A DNA stretch of 64,000 nt. Source: Bacillota bacterium. GTDB taxonomy: Bacteria; Bacillota; Clostridia; Lachnospirales; Lachnospiraceae. This document shows positions 47,484-56,282 of this stretch, piece by piece; positions within the stretch are counted from its first letter, which is position 1; the number at the start of each line of letters is the position of its first letter. The stretch spans positions 62,001 through 126,000 of the forward strand of contig JAEWIZ010000008.1 of NCBI GenBank assembly GCA_023386815.1, written 5' to 3'. The notes beneath the pieces were generated by a model. It was given only the letters and a program-made list of their open reading frames with translations, did no database searches and had not been told where the DNA came from. The translations under genes and the position numbers were made by a program.

Positions 47484-48263
47484 ATGAATAATAACAAAAA
47501 GGTCAGCAAAATGCCCAAAAGGGCTTGGCTTCTAATATCATTAGTTTTAGCGATGGTTTTATGGTATCTGTTATCATTAAATCCACAAACTGCAAGAAGT
47601 TTTCCTAACATAATTCTTACAGCGCAGTCGATGGGTACCATGATTTCACGAGGAGTATTCTGGACTGATATTATTAGCAGTTTGATTTCAGTAACCGCAG
47701 GTTTTGCAATTGGCTTTGTATTGTCTTTGCCTATTGCGATTTTAATGGCTTGGTATGCACCCATCAGAAACATTATTGAACCATGGATTCAGTTCATACG
47801 TAACATTCCACCACTGGCATATGTACCATTGATTGTTATATCTGCAGGAGTGGGTCGTAGACCACAGATTATTGTAATTACAATTGCAACATTTCTGATC
47901 ATGACGGTAACGATCTATCAGGGTGTTGTTAATGTAAATGAAACATTAATTAAAGCTGCAATGGTATTAGGAGCAAGTGATAAGGATATTTTCTTTAAGG
48001 TAATTGCACCGGCAACATTACCATTTATTATTACAGCGATCAGACTTGGCAGCTCCACTGCATTAACCACTCTGATTGCGGCGGAATCCACAGGAGCGGT
48101 TGCTGGTCTGGGTATGAGAATTCGATCGTTAAATAACAGCTTTGAGTCGGCACCCATGCTATTATATATCATTATCATCGGTATCATAGGAATGTTGGTT
48201 GAAAAATTTGTAAAATTCTTGGAAAGTAGGTTCACAGGATGGCAGGAGAAGAGAGAAGTATAA
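47484..48263 (+). CDS. ABC transporter permease (SsuC/TauC-like)
   Basis: Permease of the nitrate/sulfonate/taurine type, 259 aa with about six spans. The conserved EAA-like loop is KAAMVLGASDKDIFFKVIAP, and there is a PPLAYVPLIVI segment typical of SsuC. It overlaps the ATPase gene by 25 nt. The substrate class ranges from sulfonates to thiamine precursors and cannot be fixed from sequence. Confidence 0.88.
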   Translation: MNNNKKVSKMPKRAWLLISLVLAMVLWYLLSLNPQTARSFPNIILTAQSMGTMISRGVFWTDIISSLISVTAGFAIGFVLSLPIAILMAWYAPIRNIIEPWIQFIRNIPPLAYVPLIVISAGVGRRPQIIVITIATFLIMTVTIYQGVVNVNETLIKAAMVLGASDKDIFFKVIAPATLPFIITAIRLGSSTALTTLIAAESTGAVAGLGMRIRSLNNSFESAPMLLYIIIIGIIGMLVEKFVKFLESRFTGWQEKREV

Positions 48264-49030
48264 AAGTCAAAATTGATAATGTCAGAAAGGTTTTTAATAC
48301 CAGAAATGGAGAAATGATTGCCTTAAATGGTGTAAGTCTTGACATTAAAGAAAATGAATTTATTTGTGTTGTTGGCCCTTCAGGATGTGGAAAATCCACA
48401 TTGTTAGATATTATCGCTGGATTACAAGAACCAACTTCCGGTAGGGTTTTATGTGATGGTAAAGAAATACATGGAACAGGAACAGAACGTGGAGTTGTGT
48501 TTCAGCAGTATGCACTATTTCCCTGGTTGACAGTAAAGAAAAATGTTATGTTTGGACTGAACTTAAAAGGAATTAAGGGAAAAGAAGCAGAAGAGATTGC
48601 TATGAAGTATATAAAAATGGTACAGTTAGAGGATTTTGTGAATCACTATCCAAAGGAACTGTCCGGTGGTATGAAGCAGAGAGTTGCTATTGCAAGAGCA
48701 TATGCAGTAGATCCTTCCATTCTTTTGATGGATGAGCCCTTCGGAGCGCTGGATGCACAGACAAGAACACAGCTTCAGCAAGAGCTCCTGGAGACCTGGG
48801 AAAAGGAAAGAAAGACCTGCTTCTTTATTACTCACGATGTTGATGAAGCTATTATACTAGCGCAAAAGGTAATCATCATGAGCGCAAGACCAGGATGTAT
48901 CAAGGAAATTGTTGATATTGATATTCCGTATCCACGTAATCAGGAAACCAAAATGATACCAAAGTTTTTAGAGTTAAAGAATTATATTTGGGGTCAGGTG
49001 TATCAAGAATATCTGGAAGTGAGAAAATAA
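48239..49030 (+). CDS. ABC transporter ATP-binding protein (SsuB-like)
   Basis: ATPase of the importer, 263 aa. Walker A is GPSGCGKST, the Q-loop is in VFQQYALFPWLT, the signature is LSGGMKQRVAIAR, Walker B is ILLMDEPFGALD and the switch His is in FITHDVDEA. It starts inside the last codons of the permease gene, implying translational coupling. Confidence 0.92.
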   Translation: MAGEERSIKVKIDNVRKVFNTRNGEMIALNGVSLDIKENEFICVVGPSGCGKSTLLDIIAGLQEPTSGRVLCDGKEIHGTGTERGVVFQQYALFPWLTVKKNVMFGLNLKGIKGKEAEEIAMKYIKMVQLEDFVNHYPKELSGGMKQRVAIARAYAVDPSILLMDEPFGALDAQTRTQLQQELLETWEKERKTCFFITHDVDEAIILAQKVIIMSARPGCIKEIVDIDIPYPRNQETKMIPKFLELKNYIWGQVYQEYLEVRK

Positions 49031-49182
49031 AGATATTCAAAGGTAAGCTTAAAGGAAATATTATAAATCTCCTCATAGAATTGGCAATTAGGCAGGGGAT
49101 TTTAATAATAGGAATCAGAAGCTGAAATAATTATGGGTTGAAGGTTCCAATCAATTATAAGAATTTTTAAGGAGGAAGGTTT

Positions 49183-50253
49183 ATGAAGAAGAAGGTATTA
49201 AGCATGTTACTAGTCACAGCAATGGCAGTAGGTATGTTGACTGGATGCGGAAGTAAGGCAGTGACACCGGAGGTTACTCCAACGCAGGCTCCAACAACAG
49301 AGGCTCCAGCAACAGAGGCTGAAGTGACACCAGAAGTAGAGACAGTGGAGCCAGTTACCGTATCTGTTGCATATATGCCTAACTATGGTAGCCTTTGGGC
49401 GGTCGAAAATGCCATAGCACAGGGTTATATGGAAGAAGAAGGAATAACAGTTGAGTTAACTGAATTCCAGGATGGTCCAACAATTATAGCAGCAATGGAG
49501 TCAGGTAGTATTGATATTGGTTACATTGGACAGGGTGCACATAAGCTTTGTATTAACGGACAGGCAACCATATTTGCCTTATCCCATATTTCTAACGGTG
49601 ATGCATTAATCGGTGGAGAAGGAATTGCTTCCATTGAAGACCTGAAAGGAAAGAAAGTAGCATATTCCTCAGGAAGCTCCAGTGAAGACATCTTACTCAA
49701 TTCATTAAAAAAAGCAGGTATGACAATGGATGATATTCAGGCGCTGGATATGGATGCATCTGCAATTGTTACAGCAATGCTATCCGGTGGTGTTGACGCA
49801 TGTGCTACCTGGTCACCAAATAGCTTAAAGATACTTGAGGAAATGCCTAATGCTACAAAATTAACAGATAATCTTACCTTCTCTGACAAAACGGTATCCT
49901 TAGCAAGTTGGATTGCAATGCCGGAATATGCAAAAGAAAACAGAGATGTTTTGGTGAGATATACAAGAGCACTGTTCAAAGCAATGGACTATGCAGCTAA
50001 GGATCACCAGCAAGAAACTTCTGAATTAATCGCAAAACAGGTAGCTCAGGACACAGATACTGTTTATGCACAACGCGGTGATGCTGAATGGTTAACAGGA
50101 AAAGAAGTTTCAGAAGGCGCAGCAAATGGCAAGGTAGAAGGCTACTATGATTTACAGAAGAAAAACTTCATTGAAGCAGGCGCTGTAGAAGGCGATCCAG
50201 CGGTTACGGACTACGTAATGTTAGATATTATGACCGAAGCTGGAGAATATTAA
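49183..50253 (+). CDS. ABC transporter solute-binding lipoprotein (SsuA-like)
   Basis: Substrate-binding lipoprotein of the SsuA/THI5-like family, 356 aa. Signal peptide with lipobox LTGC (Cys22), a Pro/Thr/Glu-rich linker at about 28-58, then the binding domain: YMPNYGSLWAVENAIAQGYM, AMESGSIDIGYIGQGAH and LSGGVDACATWSPN line the ligand cleft as in aliphatic sulfonate binders. AAGGAGG precedes the start. Belongs with the permease and ATPase just upstream, although 152 bp separate it from them. Confidence 0.9.
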   Translation: MKKKVLSMLLVTAMAVGMLTGCGSKAVTPEVTPTQAPTTEAPATEAEVTPEVETVEPVTVSVAYMPNYGSLWAVENAIAQGYMEEEGITVELTEFQDGPTIIAAMESGSIDIGYIGQGAHKLCINGQATIFALSHISNGDALIGGEGIASIEDLKGKKVAYSSGSSSEDILLNSLKKAGMTMDDIQALDMDASAIVTAMLSGGVDACATWSPNSLKILEEMPNATKLTDNLTFSDKTVSLASWIAMPEYAKENRDVLVRYTRALFKAMDYAAKDHQQETSELIAKQVAQDTDTVYAQRGDAEWLTGKEVSEGAANGKVEGYYDLQKKNFIEAGAVEGDPAVTDYVMLDIMTEAGEY

Positions 50254-50295
50254 AAACAGAAAAGACTTCCGGCCAAAGACGGTAGTTATGCATGG

Positions 50296-50329
50296 AACGA
50301 TAGGGCTGCCAGCAGGCAGCTCTATTGTT
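50296..50329. terminator. 15-bp hairpin after the binding-protein gene
   Basis: AACGATAGGGCTGCC (50296-50310) and GGCAGCTCTATTGTT (50315-50329) pair over 15 bp with a 4-nt loop and two wobbles. It lacks a long T-run, so it may be a partial terminator or an mRNA-stabilising stem before the nagB-like gene. Confidence 0.6.
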
Positions 50330-50386
50330 ACTATAAAAAATGAGTTGAACGTACATCGATTGATTGTATAGAATGAAGGAGAAAAT

Positions 50387-51208
50387 ATGCATCATAATTA
50401 CTATTATTATAATAAAGAAGATTTACTAAAAAGCCCAAAGATCCCGCTCGTGGTAATGGAAAACAATAATACGGTATTTAAGGCAATGGCCGAGGAAATG
50501 CTAGCAGAGATCAAAAGAAAAAATGCAATGGGAGAAAAAACAGTATTTATTTGTCCGGTAGGACCTGTGGGGCAGTATTCGTATTTTGTTGAAATGGTAA
50601 ATGAAGAAAAGGTTAGCTTGAAGGATGTATGGTTTATTAATATGGATGAGTATTTAACTGACGACAAGCAGTGGATTTCTAAAGATCATAGGCTTAGTTT
50701 CCGTGGATTTATGGATCGAATGGTGTATTCAAAGATAAACGAAGAGTTAGTAATGCCTACATCGCAGCGTATTTTTCCGGATCCCAATAATCTTAGCTAT
50801 ATTCCGGAATTAATTGAGCAATTAGGCGGTGTGGATATCTGCTTTGGAGGAATTGGAATCAATGGACATGTAGCATTTAACGAAGCCTCGGACGAATTAA
50901 GCCCGGAAGAATTCCTAAAGCTACAGACAAGAATTCTTGAAATTGCAAAGGAAACAAGAGCAGTGAATTCCATTGGTGATTTAAATGGAGCGTTGGATGA
51001 TATGCCGCAATACTGCATTACGATTGGAATTAATGAGATTTCACATGCAAGGAAGATTCGTCTTGGATGTTTTCGTGATTGGCACAGAAGTGTTGTAAGA
51101 CATGCGGCTTACGGTGAAAAGAGTGCACATTTTCCGGTAACTCTACTACAAGGTCACCCGGATATTACGATTCAGTTTACGGAATTTGTTGCAAATCTGC
51201 CGGAATAA
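50387..51208 (+). CDS. Glucosamine-6-phosphate deaminase/isomerase-like protein (NagB family)
   Basis: NagB-family sugar-phosphate isomerase, 273 aa. NMDEYL (D87) matches the catalytic base region, and GGIGINGHVAFNEA matches the active-site motif with H161 and E166. However, the first acid of the Asp-His-Glu triad (D141 in E. coli NagB) is Asn159 here. It is followed 12 bp later by NagA, so conversion of glucosamine 6-phosphate to fructose 6-phosphate is the natural role, but the altered triad leaves room for a different amino sugar or a changed mechanism. GAAGGAG precedes the ATG. Confidence 0.82.
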   Translation: MHHNYYYYNKEDLLKSPKIPLVVMENNNTVFKAMAEEMLAEIKRKNAMGEKTVFICPVGPVGQYSYFVEMVNEEKVSLKDVWFINMDEYLTDDKQWISKDHRLSFRGFMDRMVYSKINEELVMPTSQRIFPDPNNLSYIPELIEQLGGVDICFGGIGINGHVAFNEASDELSPEEFLKLQTRILEIAKETRAVNSIGDLNGALDDMPQYCITIGINEISHARKIRLGCFRDWHRSVVRHAAYGEKSAHFPVTLLQGHPDITIQFTEFVANLPE

Positions 51209-51220
51209 GAGGAGGATATT

Positions 51221-52372
51221 ATGTCGGAATACTATTTGACCAATGGACAGGTTTATATCAATCATACGTTTCAAAATATGACCATTGGCATTCATCAGGG
51301 GAAAATAACATTACTTCCGGTGAATGAAAAACTTCCGGAAGCAGCCAATATCATTGATGTTGCAGGAAAAAAGGTTGTCCCGGGTTTTATTGACATACAC
51401 ACGCACGGTGCAGCTGGGGTGGATGTTAATGCGGCGACTGCCAAGGAGTTAGAAGTAATATGCACAGCTGTAGCTAAATACGGAACAACTTCCTGGTTGG
51501 CTTCCGTACTAACAGATACCAAGGAGCAAACACAGTGGTGTATTGATGAGTTTAAAAAGCATAGGAGTATGGAACACGAGGGAGCTAACTTATTAGGTAT
51601 CCATCTGGAGGGACCATTCTTGTGCAGTCTTTATAAGGGGGCAATGCCGGAGCATTTGCTGCAGATGCCGAATATGCCACTACTTCGGGAATATCAAAGC
51701 CGCGCCGAAGGAGCTATTAAATATATTACAGTTTCGCCGGAAGTAGAAGGCATTGTGGAGGATATCCCTAAGATGATAGAGCTTGGAATGACAGTAGCTA
51801 TTGGTCATTCCGGTGCAGATTATGAAACCAGCTGGAGGGCTATTGAAAATGGAGCCTCCGCTTGTACCCATACCTTCAATGCAATGAAGCTGATGCATCA
51901 ACATTTCCCGGCTATTATGGGAGCAGTTTTAGAATCAGATATTTACTGCGAGGCAATTTGTGATGGAAGGCATTTGCACCCAGGAGTTGTCCGCCTGTTG
52001 ATTAAGACCAAGGGACTTAATCGGGTTGTTGCAATTACAGACTCCATTATGGCGGCAGGTTTACCGGATGGAAGATACAAGCTAGGAGTAAATAATGTCA
52101 TTGTTGAGGATGGGGATGCGAAGCTGGAAGAGAACGGAACTCGAGCTGGAAGCACGTTAACTCAGAATATCGCTTTAAAGAATTTGCTTGCCTTTACGGG
52201 AAGACCACTCGAGGAAGTGCTTCCTCTTCTGACGGAAAATCCAGCGAGATTAATCGATGTTTATGATAGAAAAGGATCTATCGCAGATGGAAAAGATGCA
52301 GATATCGTTATTCTGGATGAAAATAATGACATCTTTGAAGTATTTGTTCAAGGAAGAAAAATTCAAAAGTAG
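51221..52372 (+). CDS. nagA: N-acetylglucosamine-6-phosphate deacetylase
   Basis: Amidohydrolase of 383 aa that removes acetate from GlcNAc 6-phosphate. Metal and catalytic residues are visible: GFIDIHTHG (His60, His62), LEGPF with the metal Glu, GHSGADYE, HTFNAMK, and the catalytic Asp in ITDSIMAAG. The C-terminal GSIADGKDADIVILDEN closes the beta-sandwich, as in this superfamily. GGAGG precedes the start. It forms an operon with the NagB-like gene. Confidence 0.93.
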   Translation: MSEYYLTNGQVYINHTFQNMTIGIHQGKITLLPVNEKLPEAANIIDVAGKKVVPGFIDIHTHGAAGVDVNAATAKELEVICTAVAKYGTTSWLASVLTDTKEQTQWCIDEFKKHRSMEHEGANLLGIHLEGPFLCSLYKGAMPEHLLQMPNMPLLREYQSRAEGAIKYITVSPEVEGIVEDIPKMIELGMTVAIGHSGADYETSWRAIENGASACTHTFNAMKLMHQHFPAIMGAVLESDIYCEAICDGRHLHPGVVRLLIKTKGLNRVVAITDSIMAAGLPDGRYKLGVNNVIVEDGDAKLEENGTRAGSTLTQNIALKNLLAFTGRPLEEVLPLLTENPARLIDVYDRKGSIADGKDADIVILDENNDIFEVFVQGRKIQK

Positions 52373-52463
52373 TTACACTCTCTTGTTGACATGGTAGAAT
52401 AAAGATAATATGTGATGATTCAGACCATGAAAACATAAGTTATTGAAATTGAGGAGAATGGAA

Positions 52464-53957
52464 ATGTTAATTATACTTACCGCTTGTCTTGTGATAGCCT
52501 CCGTACTAATTTTGTTTTTAAAAAAGAGTAAGGAATCAATTTATCTTTTTGGACTTTGTCTAAGCCTGATGCTTGAAATTTGCGGAGTTATGATATTCAT
52601 AGCAAAAAAAGGCGGTATTTCTACGGAAATAATACAATTATTTTATTTTTCAAAAGAAATAAAAAATAAAATACAGTACTTTCTGATAACATTAAACCAG
52701 ATGGGATACCTAATTGCATTAGGAAGAACATTATTTCCTCTTTTTTTAATTGAGATTGCCATGAATTATTCCATGATTCCGGTCATTAGAAAGAAGCTTT
52801 GGATCTCTAAGGCTGTCAGTGTATTGCCTATCCTAACACTGGTTCTTTATTATCCTTGGGTCTATCGATTTATTACCTTGGACAGGCCTTTCATTCAGGT
52901 TATCCTTGTGTATGGAACGCTATTCTGGATGACGGCATATCTTCTTGTTTCGGGATTTTTGCTGCTTTATGAGTTTAAATCAATTACAATGAAATTCTGT
53001 AAAAGACAATTCAGTCAGATTATGGTTTGTCTGTTTGCTCTGTCTGGAATATACTATCTATACTATCAACAGGATCCGGGACAAGTTTATCATTTTTACT
53101 GGTATACTTTCTCCTGGAGTAAAGGGATAGGATATATGCAGGTGGATCCCTCCCTATTTAGCTATTTGACCTTGGTAATTATTAGTATCATATGCTGTGT
53201 TCTTGGCTTTTACAGTTTGTTTCGTTTTACTAGAAGAAATTACCTGGACAATAAAGAAGACGTGGTGATGGAACGTAAATTCGATTCTGTAAAAGTTGGG
53301 GTATCCGTATTTGTACACAGCATGAAGAATCAGCTATTATCCAATAAAGTAGTCTATAAGCGTATTCGGCAGTTATATGAACAACCGGAGGTAGATGTAC
53401 AGAAGCTGGGAGAATACGTAACTACCTTGGAAGAGGTTAATAATTTGATGCTTAGCAGAATGGAAGAACTGTATCGGTGTGTCAAGTCCAATGCAATCTT
53501 TATGATACCTGTTAGTATGAAAGATATTACAGAAAATACCTTGGAACTTTTTCGAAAGAAATATCCGGATGCCCATGTGAATGTTGATATTGGAGATAAT
53601 ACAAAGATTCTGGCGGATAAAGTGCAGTTATGCGAGGCCTTATATAATTTACTAATTAACGCTCAGGAAGCGGTATTAAGCGCTGATAGGAAGGATGAGG
53701 GGGAAGTGTCATTGTTATGCCATAATGAGAGACTGTATACTGTAATCGAAATAAGGGACAATGGTTGTGGCATGAATAAGAATCAGACAAAAAAGATATT
53801 TGAACCCTTTTATTCCAGTAAAAATTCTAATTTTAACTGGGGAATGGGATTATATTATGTAAGAGAGATTGTAAAAAGTCATCTGGGTTCGCTGCGAGTG
53901 GAAAGTAAGGAAGGAGAAGGAAGCAGCTTTTATATATTGCTGCCGAAGTATCAGTAA
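52464..53957 (+). CDS. Sensor histidine kinase, multi-pass membrane
   Basis: Histidine kinase of 497 aa with about seven N-terminal membrane helices (to about 265). A cytoplasmic domain follows, with HSMKNQLLSNK as likely phospho-acceptor box, VQLCEALYNLLINAQEAVL as N-box, RDNGCGMNKNQ and FEPFYSSK, and the glycine box NWGMGLYYV. ATG 52464 is chosen: GAGGAG lies 7 nt upstream, while ATG 52458 is too close. It is followed by a LuxR-type response regulator 59 bp later. The signal sensed is unknown; a peptide or membrane stimulus is usual for this architecture. Confidence 0.87.
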   Translation: MLIILTACLVIASVLILFLKKSKESIYLFGLCLSLMLEICGVMIFIAKKGGISTEIIQLFYFSKEIKNKIQYFLITLNQMGYLIALGRTLFPLFLIEIAMNYSMIPVIRKKLWISKAVSVLPILTLVLYYPWVYRFITLDRPFIQVILVYGTLFWMTAYLLVSGFLLLYEFKSITMKFCKRQFSQIMVCLFALSGIYYLYYQQDPGQVYHFYWYTFSWSKGIGYMQVDPSLFSYLTLVIISIICCVLGFYSLFRFTRRNYLDNKEDVVMERKFDSVKVGVSVFVHSMKNQLLSNKVVYKRIRQLYEQPEVDVQKLGEYVTTLEEVNNLMLSRMEELYRCVKSNAIFMIPVSMKDITENTLELFRKKYPDAHVNVDIGDNTKILADKVQLCEALYNLLINAQEAVLSADRKDEGEVSLLCHNERLYTVIEIRDNGCGMNKNQTKKIFEPFYSSKNSNFNWGMGLYYVREIVKSHLGSLRVESKEGEGSSFYILLPKYQ

Positions 53958-54016
53958 TTAATTGCCTGGTACAGCACAAAGCAGAAGAGTGAACTGTAAA
54001 GGGAGATGAAATTGTT

Positions 54017-54694
54017 ATGAGTAAAAAAATAAAAATATTAATTGCTGATGACTTTTCCTTGCTACGAGAGGACATGAGTGAACTGATCAACAGACAGCCT
54101 GATATGGAGGTTGTCGGAGAAGCATCGAGCGCAAAAGAGATTATCAGTTTGGCAGGAACGGTTAGTTATGATCTTATTTTGATGGATATTGAAATGGAAC
54201 TGATGAATGCGGGCATCATTGCGACGCAAAAAATCAGAGAAGAAAATCCGGAAGCGAATATTATTTTTCTAACAGCTCATGAAACAAGGGAGATCGTAGT
54301 TACTGCAATGGGAGCAGGGGCTTTGGATTATCTGGTAAAGGGGTGTGATGACAAGGAGATACTTTATCACATTCGTTGTGCTTATGAAGGGCATCCGGTA
54401 ATGCAAAGTAACATTCATGAGACTATTATGCAGGAGTTTGCAAGACTTCAGAAAAGTGAGCGAAGTCTGTTGTTCTTCATTAATAACATTTCTAAATTAA
54501 CGCCAACAGAGAGAGAAATGATAAAACTGTTACTACAAGGGTACAAGGTTAATCAAATTGCCGGTATTCGTAGCGTCGAAACCAGTACAATAAAGACGCA
54601 GGTGAAAGGTCTTTTAAATAAATTTGGTTGTAATCGTACGAAGGAGATCATACAGATCGTACATGATTTAAATATTGAACACTTATTTTTATAA
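54017..54694 (+). CDS. NarL/LuxR-type response regulator
   Basis: Response regulator of 225 aa. The receiver domain has ILIADDFSLLREDM, the phospho-Asp in LILMDIEMEL and the switch Lys in DYLVKGCD. The C-terminal LuxR helix-turn-helix reads LTPTEREMIKLLLQGYKVNQ and SVETSTIKTQVKGLLNKFGC. Partner of the kinase encoded upstream. The target operon is not evident; the LarC/PFK cluster begins 165 bp downstream, past a terminator. Confidence 0.9.
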   Translation: MSKKIKILIADDFSLLREDMSELINRQPDMEVVGEASSAKEIISLAGTVSYDLILMDIEMELMNAGIIATQKIREENPEANIIFLTAHETREIVVTAMGAGALDYLVKGCDDKEILYHIRCAYEGHPVMQSNIHETIMQEFARLQKSERSLLFFINNISKLTPTEREMIKLLLQGYKVNQIAGIRSVETSTIKTQVKGLLNKFGCNRTKEIIQIVHDLNIEHLFL

Positions 54695-54710
54695 GGTAGA
54701 AGCATAACAA

Positions 54711-54765
54711 GTGGTATGTTGATAGACTCAGTCAGATTGAGACCTATTAGCATGCCATTTTTTTT
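54711..54765 (+). terminator. Intrinsic terminator
   Basis: A 15-bp stem (54711-54725 with 54744-54758, wobbles included) is followed by eight T. It isolates the two-component genes from the next operon. Confidence 0.75.
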
Positions 54766-54778
54766 GGCTAATTAATAG

Positions 54779-54813
54779 GCAAACGTTTGCGTATAATTTT
54801 CACAAACATTTGC
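54779..54813. promoter_or_regulatory. Two tandem LacI-type operators
   Basis: GCAAACGTTTGC (54779-54790, perfect palindrome) and ACAAACATTTGC (54802-54813) are 23 bp apart centre to centre, with TATAAT at 54792-54797 between them. The central CG and palindromic form fit LacI-family operators. They lie upstream of larC and would control the whole cluster. Confidence 0.7.
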
Positions 54814-54859
54814 GTAATAATGCTAGAATGATCTTAGAGAAAAAGGGGAGGAGCAAGGG

Positions 54860-55669
54860 ATGGACAAGGTGTTATATTTAGACTGTAGCTCGGGAATCAG
54901 CGGTGATATGTTTGTTGCAGCAATGCTAGATCTGGGAGCGAGTAAGGAGATAATGCTAAGGGCATTAAACAGTCTTTTGGTTCAAGGCTTTGAAGTAAGA
55001 ATCAGCAGGGTCGAAAAGTCAGGCGTTGAGGCTTGTGATTTTCTGGTGGTTTTGGATGAAAAATATGAAAATCATGATCATAACATGCAGTATCTTCACG
55101 GTAAAACCGAGGAGCATCCCATGGAAAAAGAGATTCCTCATGAGCATGAGTGCAGGGGCATTAAGGAGATAGAGGATATCATTCAAGGGGCAGACATGAC
55201 TTCAGGGGCTAAAAAGCTGGCGATGAAGATATTTAGGATTCTTGCTGAGGCGGAAGCAAAAGCACATGGTGTTACGGTGGAGCAGGTTCATTTTCATGAG
55301 GTGGGGGCGGTTGATTCCATCGCGGATATAGTATCGGCAGCGGTCTGCTTTGATGAACTTGGAATTACTAAGACAATTATCCCGCAAATTAATGACGGTA
55401 CAGGAACCATACGCTGTAGGCATGGAATACTGCCGGTGCCGGTACCAGCGGTAAAGAATGTTGACGAAGTACATCACTTGAATTTGAAGATTATTGATGT
55501 GGAAGGTGAGCTGGTTACACCTACGGGAGCTGCCATTGCCGCCGCAATTCGCACGGACAGGGAGCTGCCAGTAAGATATTCTATACAAAAAATTGGCCTA
55601 GGAGCAGGAAAGAGAAAGTATAAATGCTCCAGTATTCTTAAGGCGATTTTAATAAATGAAGAATTATAA
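54860..55669 (+). CDS. LarC1-type nickel-pincer cofactor protein
   Basis: N-terminal-type LarC protein (former DUF111). LarC inserts nickel into the pincer cofactor of LarA racemases. It opens LYLDCSSGISGDMFVAAMLDLG and carries a His-rich loop (EHPMEKEIPHEHEC) and the HFHEVGAVDSIADIV core. Full LarC is about 400 aa; this gene stops at 269 aa, just after GLGAGKRKYKCSSILKA, where LarC1 meets LarC2 in frameshifted homologues. No LarC2 coding follows, since the next gene starts 25 bp later. It heads the cluster containing a LarA-like protein at 60305. Confidence 0.85.
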   Translation: MDKVLYLDCSSGISGDMFVAAMLDLGASKEIMLRALNSLLVQGFEVRISRVEKSGVEACDFLVVLDEKYENHDHNMQYLHGKTEEHPMEKEIPHEHECRGIKEIEDIIQGADMTSGAKKLAMKIFRILAEAEAKAHGVTVEQVHFHEVGAVDSIADIVSAAVCFDELGITKTIIPQINDGTGTIRCRHGILPVPVPAVKNVDEVHHLNLKIIDVEGELVTPTGAAIAAAIRTDRELPVRYSIQKIGLGAGKRKYKCSSILKAILINEEL

Positions 55670-55693
55670 AAGGACAGAGTTAGGAGAATCTAT

Positions 55694-56230
55694 ATGTTAA
55701 AGAAACAATATAAGAATTTGGTATTATCGGCATTTTTTATTGCACTTGGAATTATACTTCCCTTCATTACGATGCAGGTACCCAGGATTGGAAATATGCT
55801 GCTTCCGATGCATATTCCAGTTATGCTATGTGGTTTTATTTGTGGAGGCCCTTACGGTTTTATTGTCGGTCTGATTGTACCACTGCTAAGAAGCGTGATG
55901 ACAGGAATGCCGGTCATGATACCCATGGCAGTCACCATGGCACCGGAATTGGCTGTGTATGGATTAGTAACAGGTCTTCTGTATCAAAGGGTGAAAACAC
56001 GAGGATTTGGAATCTATATTTCCTTGCTGACGGCAATGATATGCGGGCGTATTGTTTGGGGAGTTGTTTCCCTTGGGGTGTTCTCTCTGCTTGGCAATGC
56101 CTTTACCTGGAAACTATTTATTATGAATGGCTTTGTAAATGCGATTCCTGGAATCGTAATTCAATTGATCTTAATTCCAATTTTGGTAAAAAGGCTAAAG
56201 ATGACAAAAGAGTTGGAGACTTCTCTATAA
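55694..56230 (+). CDS. ECF transporter S component
   Basis: Membrane protein of 178 aa with about six helices, of the energy-coupling-factor S-component type. It shows LSAFFIALGIILPFIT, MLLPMHIPVMLCGFICGGPYGFIVG and a closing PGIVIQLILIPILVKRL helix. S components capture vitamins or metals (related ones carry nickel, cobalt, niacin or pantothenate) and dock on a shared ATPase module, which is not in this window. Within a nickel-pincer cluster a precursor such as nicotinate, or the sugar itself, is a candidate cargo. Overlaps nothing; 24 bp after larC. Confidence 0.8.
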   Translation: MLKKQYKNLVLSAFFIALGIILPFITMQVPRIGNMLLPMHIPVMLCGFICGGPYGFIVGLIVPLLRSVMTGMPVMIPMAVTMAPELAVYGLVTGLLYQRVKTRGFGIYISLLTAMICGRIVWGVVSLGVFSLLGNAFTWKLFIMNGFVNAIPGIVIQLILIPILVKRLKMTKELETSL

Positions 56231-56282
56231 AATAAAAAAGGCTTTGCACAGGATGAATCAAGATAGGATAGGACTTTAAAAC

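Noticed and set aside
54792..54797. TATAAT as a full promoter for larC
   Set aside because: No acceptable -35 box lies 16-18 bp upstream, so only the operators are reported with confidence.
55666..55700. Programmed frameshift from LarC1 into LarC2
   Set aside because: Only 25 bp separate the stop from the next gene, and the downstream frames encode the membrane S component, not LarC2.
55828..56235. Second plus-strand frame of 135 codons within the ECF gene
   Set aside because: It is out of frame with the clear S-component gene and has non-biological composition rich in Arg, Cys and Trp.
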